Virus record (IMG/VR): IMGVR_UViG_3300046003_007106
Location: 1 to 56,227 of that record
DNA: 56,227 nt
Origin: a virus
Strand: one strand, 5' to 3'
Position numbers and translations under genes: made by a program. Shown one piece after another: positions 51,184-56,227 of this stretch; the stretch's first letter is position 1, and every line of letters begins with the position of its first letter. The notes under the pieces were generated by a model. The model was not told the DNA's origin. It ran no database searches and saw only the letters and a program-made list of their open reading frames with translations.

Positions 51184-52236
51184 TTAACCGAAGTTTTTTC
51201 TCACATCATCATGTGTAACAGACCCAATGTTGTTTTTCTCTCTATAAGATTGAGCTTTAATACCCTTTAAAATATTTTCAAGAACCTTGGTAACATCTTC
51301 GTAATTAATATCTTTATACTTCTCATCGATCAAATCGTTTATCTCCATGTATAAATCGCCCGTTTTGTCGGAAAGATCCTCACCGAGTGTGGTTGGGTTT
51401 GGGTTATTCCTGCGTTGTGTTAAATCCAACTGACCACCTTTACTGGTTATACCATATCCAAAATGTAAAACATAATAGAAATTCCCTTGATCAAATTTAT
51501 ACAGCATATTTGGGTATTTTGATTTGATTTCATTCAAAAGCTCATTACCCAAACCATCAACGTATTTTATTATTTCTGGGTTTTTTTGCCATCCACTCCA
51601 TTCATTACCAAATTTTGTTCCAGCTTTATAGGTCCAATCATTACCACCACCTACAAGTAATTTGGCTACAATTGAAGGTGTAACGATAACGTTAACCATT
51701 TCACCATGATTACCTTCTTGTACCACAATTTGAATATGCTCTTCATTTTTAGAACTTTGAACCGCTGTTTTGGTTGTAGTGAGATTAGGGGTAACAAATT
51801 TATTAGTTATTTGAACGGCAAATCCTTTTGTCTTTAAAAATGAATAGAGTTGTTTAGACATTTGTTTTAATTCTAACAAATTTTCGTTTAATGATTCCTC
51901 ACCAACAAAATTTGTATTGTAACCCATCTCACCATTGGTGCTTTCGTTTTCAATCTTTTGTGCACCGTATTTAATCCCTTTTAAGAAAGCCTCAATACTG
52001 TTAAATTGTTTAACCAATTTGCTTCCCTCATACACACTTATGCTATCATTGATGTTACCGTACACTCTATCACCAATCTCAAGAACATAAGGTGCGATTT
52101 TATGTAAATTACCAACAACACTTTTTAATTCGTGCATAATTGTTGTATCGTAGTAAACACCACTGACGTTTGTACCTTCATTAAGGCCCATCATTTTACG
52201 CATTTTAGCGATTTCGTTTAACATATTTTTTTCCAT
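51184..52236 (-). CDS. Leader-bearing protein, 350 aa
   Basis: MEKNMLNEIAKMRKMMGLNE (residues 1-20) is a clean copy of the shared leader, and a second SLNEN site lies near residue 115. The mature part is mixed alpha/beta with a beta-rich middle (VQITNKFVTPNLTTTKTAV, HIQIVVQEGNHGEMVNVIVT) and a helical end. I do not recognise the fold. A late-type element lies 17 bases upstream. It is probably a packaged head protein. Confidence 0.7.
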   Translation of the reverse strand: MEKNMLNEIAKMRKMMGLNEGTNVSGVYYDTTIMHELKSVVGNLHKIAPYVLEIGDRVYGNINDSISVYEGSKLVKQFNSIEAFLKGIKYGAQKIENESTNGEMGYNTNFVGEESLNENLLELKQMSKQLYSFLKTKGFAVQITNKFVTPNLTTTKTAVQSSKNEEHIQIVVQEGNHGEMVNVIVTPSIVAKLLVGGGNDWTYKAGTKFGNEWSGWQKNPEIIKYVDGLGNELLNEIKSKYPNMLYKFDQGNFYYVLHFGYGITSKGGQLDLTQRRNNPNPTTLGEDLSDKTGDLYMEINDLIDEKYKDINYEDVTKVLENILKGIKAQSYREKNNIGSVTHDDVRKNFG

Positions 52237-52253
52237 AGTAATTAGTTTTTATT

Positions 52254-52261
52254 GATAAATA
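52254..52261 (-). promoter_or_regulatory. Late-promoter-like element for gene at 52236
   Basis: Minus-strand TATTTATC lies 17 bases before the ATG. Confidence 0.5.
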
Positions 52262-52392
52262 CTTGAAACTTTTTAAAAATCACATATATTTATTGAAGAC
52301 CTTGTGATTGGGTTCCATGCGTACTGGATGCGTTTGAGTTGGAATTGATACCAACGATATGGACACCAAATACAAAAAAAATATAAGGAAAA

Positions 52393-53232
52393 ATGTTATA
52401 CACGTACATTAATACTGTACCTGCGCCCAGTGCGTTCATCACAGTAAACAAACAAAGACTCCGTCAAGACGGAAAAGCGGTCTACATGAAAGACCAAACA
52501 GAGTTCGAGATCGAACTTCACAATCCCACAAAAGAAAAAATAATGGCAATGATCGAAATGAATGGTACACCCATTTCAGATTCGGGTATCATTTTGAAAC
52601 CAGGTCAAAGGGTTTTTCTTGAAAGATTTCTGGATAATGAGAAAAAATTCCTTTATGAAACTTATGTGGTAAACAATAACAAAGAAATCAAGGAAGCGAT
52701 TCAGAACAACGGAAAGGTTACAGTTAGATTTCACAAGGAATCAAAACCAAGACCAAGAAGTGTGACTTACGGATCTTTGGTTAATACCCCAACAAGTTTT
52801 GGTTATAGTGAGATTACTTACACAAATTACAACCAAATCATCCCGAATTACAAATCTAACATCAACGGTATTACTGATACCATCTTCACAAACAGCGTTG
52901 GTAACACAAATATCAATAACTTAAGCAACAGAAAGATGGAAACGGGTTCGGTTGAACAAGGAAGCCAAAGTGATCAGGAGTTAAAATCAACCCGTGGAAA
53001 CTTCGAATGGTTTTACACATGGAGCGATGAATGGCAAATCATGCCACACAACCAACAACCAAAAACCGCAAAGGATTTGGTTGACAGATGCAGCAAATGC
53101 GCGGCGAAATTAAAACCAAATTATAAGTTCTGCCCAGAATGTGGTGAAAAGAATCTGGATAAAGAAGATCCAGAGGCGTTTTTACAGTCACTATCAAAGG
53201 AACAGTTAATTCAATTGTTAAAAGCAAAATAA
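52393..53232 (+). CDS. Virion-type protein with C-terminal zinc ribbon, 279 aa
   Basis: The N-terminal 115 residues look like a beta-sandwich (FEIELHNPTKEKIMAMIEMNG, ILKPGQRVFLERF). A Asn/Thr/Ser-rich linker follows. The C-terminus has a C-x2-C ... C-x2-C zinc ribbon (CSKCAAKLKPNYKFCPECGE, residues about 236-255) and a short helix. A purine-rich AAGGAAAA lies just before the ATG. Bases and codons are more GC-rich than in the surrounding genes, which may reflect transfer or high expression. The only TATTTAT element lies 98 bases upstream (52287). The function is unknown. Confidence 0.65.
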   Translation: MLYTYINTVPAPSAFITVNKQRLRQDGKAVYMKDQTEFEIELHNPTKEKIMAMIEMNGTPISDSGIILKPGQRVFLERFLDNEKKFLYETYVVNNNKEIKEAIQNNGKVTVRFHKESKPRPRSVTYGSLVNTPTSFGYSEITYTNYNQIIPNYKSNINGITDTIFTNSVGNTNINNLSNRKMETGSVEQGSQSDQELKSTRGNFEWFYTWSDEWQIMPHNQQPKTAKDLVDRCSKCAAKLKPNYKFCPECGEKNLDKEDPEAFLQSLSKEQLIQLLKAK

Positions 53233-53254
53233 AATAATATTCACAAGGTCATAG

Positions 53255-53280
53255 AATCCCGCCAAAAGCGGGGTTTTTTA
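53255..53280 (+). terminator. Intrinsic terminator after zinc-ribbon gene
   Basis: CCCGC-CAAAA-GCGGG is followed by T residues. Confidence 0.85.
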
Positions 53281-53293
53281 TTAGTTTTGATGG

Positions 53294-53301
53294 TATTTAT
53301 A
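53294..53301 (+). promoter_or_regulatory. Late-promoter-like element ahead of GNAT gene
   Basis: TATTTATA lies 37 bases before the ATG at 53339, and only 7 bases before an ATG at 53309 that begins a broken leader. Confidence 0.45.
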
Positions 53302-53310
53302 TTATATAAT

Positions 53311-53355
53311 GAAATTATTGTATTAAACGAACAATTAAATGGAATCAGGAAATGA
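53311..53355 (+). pseudogene. Decayed copy of the capsid-leader sequence
   Basis: In this frame the DNA encodes VLNEQLNGIRK followed by a stop. The bases TAAACGAACA-TTA-AT are nearly the same as those of the intact leader at 55112 (QLNEQLDRIRE). The leader is out of frame with both the ATG at 53309 and the GNAT gene, so it appears to be a broken leader. Confidence 0.45.
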
Positions 53356-54439
53356 CATTTTTAGTCAATTAAAGGCTAGACACCCAGAGGTAAGATTCGA
53401 ACTATACCCAACGGTTAAAGGTGACACCAAGCGTGTATACCTTACAGGGTTCATGGTACCTTACAGTATGAGAGGAAAAGGTCTTGGAACAAAGTTCATG
53501 GAAGATCTGATGAAGGTTGCTGATGAAAACGGTTTTAAGATAACACTTACACCGTCAAGCAGCTACGGTGGAAATGTAATCAGATTAAGAAAGTTCTACA
53601 AAGAATTTGGGTTTGTTGAAAACAAAGGAAGCAACAGAGATTACTCACACAAAGAAGATATGTACAGGGACCCAAAAAATTTAAACGAGGGCAACGGATC
53701 ATTGTTAACCGAAAAGTTAACAGATGTGGATGACGATGTGAATATGATCTACGAAATGTATTTCAGAAAGGGTGTTGAAGAAATTGAACGCACGGGGATG
53801 ATATCAGCTAAAACGTTTGAGAAAACGGAAACCGACACAAGCGTATTAAAGAATGAATTATGTATTAAGGCTCATGAAATGAACCCATGCACAATCTGGA
53901 TCAATAAAGGTAATAATCATTACAACCCAAATAAAAAACTTATTTCAGTGTCGGTTAGCGTTTCAGCGATGGATTATATCATGAGCCAATTTGATGGGGA
54001 TCTTAAAAAGGCTATACATTATCAAGACCCGCCACAAGTAATAACAATGAAAAGGGAATTCACGGAAGAAAGAATCAAGGGATCCATTCACCATGAGTTG
54101 ACCCACTGGATTGATGATACCTTAAATAATCGACATATAAAGAAAATACTTGATAAAAATGTTGAATTGCATTCAGCTGGTGAGGCGCTGCCGTTTGACA
54201 GCGTGACGGTTAATGCGCATTACATGGAGATACAAGCTCAGGTCCACAACATAAAGCAATTGCATAATAAACACGCTGACATCTGGAACACATTATCATT
54301 TGAGGATATGATGCACATGTCACCATCATTGACGCATACATACAGAACATTGCCACACGGTTTAAAGACGCAATGGATTAAAAAATTAAAGATGAGATTG
54401 TTCAGAGAAGGATTGCTCGGCAAAAAAATGTTTAATTAA
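53339..54439 (+). CDS. GNAT acetyltransferase fused to HExxH metallopeptidase-like domain
   Basis: Residues 1-115 are a GNAT N-acetyltransferase (VYLTGFMVPYSMRGKGLGTKFMEDLM contains the RGKGLGT acetyl-CoA loop; FYKEFGFVENKG follows). After a LNEGNGSLLTEK linker, residues 135-366 form a second domain with GSIHHELTHWIDD, an HExxH zinc site, as in small zincins. The fusion suggests that one product acetylates and cuts, or that the domains are separated by maturation at the L-N-E linker. A decayed leader lies just upstream. The next gene follows after 17 bases. Confidence 0.72.
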   Translation: MESGNDIFSQLKARHPEVRFELYPTVKGDTKRVYLTGFMVPYSMRGKGLGTKFMEDLMKVADENGFKITLTPSSSYGGNVIRLRKFYKEFGFVENKGSNRDYSHKEDMYRDPKNLNEGNGSLLTEKLTDVDDDVNMIYEMYFRKGVEEIERTGMISAKTFEKTETDTSVLKNELCIKAHEMNPCTIWINKGNNHYNPNKKLISVSVSVSAMDYIMSQFDGDLKKAIHYQDPPQVITMKREFTEERIKGSIHHELTHWIDDTLNNRHIKKILDKNVELHSAGEALPFDSVTVNAHYMEIQAQVHNIKQLHNKHADIWNTLSFEDMMHMSPSLTHTYRTLPHGLKTQWIKKLKMRLFREGLLGKKMFN

Positions 54440-54456
54440 AAACCAGAACGATTAAT

Positions 54457-55110
54457 ATGGTAACAAGTGAATCAAATGTGTTAAACACAAACATACCAAA
54501 TCTTAAATTAAAAGTAAGAAGAAGTTGGTTAACCAAGAATGAGGATGACAAATTTATATTCGATGACTGTTACGCATTTGCAATACAAAGTATAGCGGGT
54601 AAAATATTAACATTTCATATTATGACAGATTATGGGATGTTGAGAAGTAGAGTGCCTATATCGGAGTTATTTAACAAAGAGACCAAACAAGATATCCCAG
54701 CTGACCACAAACAATTATGGGACTGCTTTGGTGAGAATGTCAGTGTAATTGAGTACCAATACTTAGCTGAGAAAAGGTGTAAGGTTATCCTAAAGGATAA
54801 GTCATTCGCTTGGGCCACCTACTTATTTACTGTGGATTGGTTTAGCAACCCGTACTCAAATGAACCAACCGATTACAAGTGTGGTCACATACTATTGGCT
54901 GACGATGGTTATTTACTATGTCAACCAAACAATCGGATATATTGGAAGGATTCTAACTTTATAACTAACGATTTTCCGATAAACCCAAAAGAATTTAAGG
55001 TGGACAGCACATTGGAAAGCGTAGAATCTAAAAGTGATAGATGGGTTAGTTCAAATACAGATTCTTTTTATTACGAAATAAATGAAATACAAGATAAAAT
55101 AAAATATTAA
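54457..55110 (+). CDS. Hypothetical protein, 217 aa
   Basis: The product is beta-rich with several Trp and Cys residues (HKQLWDCFGENVSVIEYQYL, YKCGHILLADDGYLL). There is no leader, signal peptide or membrane helix, and no family I can name. It stands between the GNAT fusion and the flavodoxin-like gene with gaps of 17 bases and 1 base, so it is part of one operon. The antisense frame over it is a shadow. Confidence 0.6.
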   Translation: MVTSESNVLNTNIPNLKLKVRRSWLTKNEDDKFIFDDCYAFAIQSIAGKILTFHIMTDYGMLRSRVPISELFNKETKQDIPADHKQLWDCFGENVSVIEYQYLAEKRCKVILKDKSFAWATYLFTVDWFSNPYSNEPTDYKCGHILLADDGYLLCQPNNRIYWKDSNFITNDFPINPKEFKVDSTLESVESKSDRWVSSNTDSFYYEINEIQDKIKY

Positions 55111-55111
55111 T

Positions 55112-55891
55112 ATGAAACAACTAAACGAACAGTTAGATAGAATACGAGAAATAATGCTTTCTGAGCAAATGGTTCAATCAGATGCTTGGAAATCAATAAA
55201 AAAAACTTTGGACATCTTAAAGAAAAAGGATAAGGTTTTATTATTGAGTTGTTCAAATAGATATAACTGGGACGAAACTAATGTGGATACCCCTAAATCC
55301 AAATTACTGGCAACATATATTCACGAAGAGTTGGGTGATAAATCTGTTTTAATAGATGTTACGGACCTTAAAATTTTCCCTTGTGAAGGTAATGTATCAC
55401 GAAAAGAAGGAAATGGTTGTGGTGTGTTAAAGTCAAAATTAAAAGATAAGGAAAAAAACCCTTCGGGTGAACATAGATGTTGGGCTAGTTTAAATAACAA
55501 AACCGATGAACTTTGGAAAATCTCTAAAGAATTATTTGAATCTGATGCGGTTATATTTTTTAGTTCCGTAAGATGGGGACAAACAAATATGTACTATCAA
55601 AATCTAATTGAAAGATTAACTTGGTTAGAAAATAGACACTCATCATTGGGTGAAAGTAATTTAATTAAAGATATTGAAACTGGTTTCATATGTGTGGGAC
55701 AAAATTGGAATGGTGAAGAGGTTACCAAAGTACAAATGAAAGTTCATGAGTTTTATGGGTTTAAACCAAATAAAAAACTCTATTGGAATTGGCAATATAC
55801 CACAGATGTAAATGATGAGACTCAAAAGTCTTACGAAAAATCACACGATAAATTTATTAAAGATACTAAAATTCCAGATACAGAAAAATGA
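55112..55891 (+). CDS. Leader-bearing flavodoxin-like NAD(P)H-dependent reductase, 259 aa
   Basis: MKQLNEQLDRIREIMLSE (residues 1-18) is the shared leader, with L-S-E at the possible cut site. The rest has the flavodoxin-like fold of NADPH-dependent FMN reductases: VLLLSCSNR (phosphate-binding loop), SKLLATYIHEELG, DAVIFFSSVRWGQTNMYYQNLIERL and GFICVGQNWNGEE. A cysteine-containing insertion lies at 90-125. Such enzymes reduce flavin or use it to reduce quinones. The stop overlaps the start of the next gene. Confidence 0.78.
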   Translation: MKQLNEQLDRIREIMLSEQMVQSDAWKSIKKTLDILKKKDKVLLLSCSNRYNWDETNVDTPKSKLLATYIHEELGDKSVLIDVTDLKIFPCEGNVSRKEGNGCGVLKSKLKDKEKNPSGEHRCWASLNNKTDELWKISKELFESDAVIFFSSVRWGQTNMYYQNLIERLTWLENRHSSLGESNLIKDIETGFICVGQNWNGEEVTKVQMKVHEFYGFKPNKKLYWNWQYTTDVNDETQKSYEKSHDKFIKDTKIPDTEK

Positions 55892-56227
55892 TGAATTTAC
55901 AAGAACAAATATCAAGAATATTAAAGGGAACAATTGTTGAATCAAAAAATTGGGGTGATTCTGATGAAAAATTGGAAAAAAATTTTAAATTCAAAGATTT
56001 TAATGAATCAATGGATTTTGTTAATAAAGTTGCTAAAATTGCTGAAGAACAACAACATCATCCAGATATTGAAATAAAATATAATAAAGTAAAAATATCA
56101 ATAACTGATCACGAAAAGGGTGGTGTATCTGATAAATGTCATAAATTAGTAAAATCTATTGATGATATTGAAAAAACAGTTAGAGTAACAAAATCAGATT
56201 TGGTTCGTATTATTAAACAAGAAGAAT
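55888..56227 (+). CDS. Leader-bearing pterin-4a-carbinolamine dehydratase-like protein, 3' end outside window
   Basis: MMNLQEQISRILKGTIVES is a variant of the shared leader, with I-V-E before Ser as a possible cut site. The domain that follows has the signature of pterin-4a-carbinolamine dehydratases (DCoH/PCD): AEEQQHHPDIEI, KVKISITDHEKGGVSDKCHKL and VKSID. These enzymes regenerate tetrahydrobiopterin or act as coactivators. The frame is still open at the last base and continues with a Lys-rich tail. It overlaps the reductase gene by 4 bases, so the two are expressed together and may share a pterin/flavin role. Confidence 0.75.
   Translation, partial: MMNLQEQISRILKGTIVESKNWGDSDEKLEKNFKFKDFNESMDFVNKVAKIAEEQQHHPDIEIKYNKVKISITDHEKGGVSDKCHKLVKSIDDIEKTVRVTKSDLVRIIKQEE

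Noticed and set aside
52298-53250. A 10-base inverted repeat (GACCTTGTGA / TCACAAGGTC) flanking the zinc-ribbon gene
   Set aside because: Such a short repeat over 1 kb is expected by chance, and no transposase or target duplication is present, so a mobile element is not supported.
1-56227. Lysogeny functions or an integrated prophage
   Set aside because: No integrase, excisionase, repressor or attachment site was recognised in the window. The gene content fits a virulent large phage, although the rest of the genome is not seen.
1-56227. Stop-codon reassignment
   Set aside because: Conserved genes (terminase, portal, capsid, helicase, ClpC) read through without internal TAG, TGA or TAA, and both TAA and TGA are used as normal stops, so the standard code fits.

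Overview
The window is a 56 kb piece of a large, AT-rich, tightly packed tailed-phage genome of the T4-like (myovirus) kind, and the host is almost certainly a member of the Bacteroidota. The phage call rests on the large terminase, portal, prohead protease, scaffold and major capsid genes in T4-like order, an endolysin, and T4-type nucleotide-metabolism and helicase genes. The host call rests on three independent signs: promoters of the Bacteroidota type (TTTG-N19/20-TAnnTTTG), about seven secreted proteins whose signal peptides end in A-Q or S-Q, and a protein with a C-terminal type IX secretion (T9SS) sorting domain. No integrase, repressor or attachment site was seen. No complete tRNA gene was found.

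Layout. 1-3260: end of a structural-type gene and four genes of unknown function. 3289-15110: head module, with terminase, portal (interrupted by an HNH intein), AAA ATPase, prohead protease, acidic scaffold and gp23-like capsid protein. 15217-21735: four-gene sugar operon (three-domain glycosyltransferase, GT4, carbamoyltransferase, TibC-like heptosyltransferase). 21839-34921: mixed early and late genes, including an M20-like peptidase, a collagen-like fibre protein, a ClpC-like unfoldase, a nucleotidyltransferase, a dNMP kinase, a UvrD-like helicase and a GH19 endolysin. 35168-43567 (minus strand): a late operon of secreted or envelope proteins (T9SS cohesin/dockerin protein, C-type-lectin adhesin, CsgG-like lipoprotein, low-complexity secreted protein, beta-barrel) with two small membrane proteins inside it. 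44667-56227: many genes that share a short N-terminal leader, mixed with an aminoacyl-tRNA-synthetase-like protein, an LpxH-like phosphatase, a GT2 glycosyltransferase and an Ala-rich repeat protein.

Two regulatory systems can be read from the sequence. Several nucleic-acid and protein-processing genes (helicase, dNMP kinase, ClpC and small neighbours) have host-type promoters, often leaving almost no 5' leader. Structural, secretion and leader-bearing genes instead have a TATTTATA element, usually 11-20 bases before the start codon; this is probably the late promoter of the phage. Transcription units end in about a dozen clear hairpin/T-tract terminators.

The most interesting observation is the leader family. 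At least seven proteins begin with a 15-20 residue amphipathic segment of the form LNEQIxRIxxMMGLNE. It ends in the same L-N-E that sits in the major capsid protein where T4 gp23 is cut by the prohead protease. This looks like a capsid-targeting sequence that loads a set of proteins, including a flavodoxin-like reductase and a pterin dehydratase, into the head and is then removed. The second is the secretion island, by which the phage seems to build its own surface display on the host late in infection.
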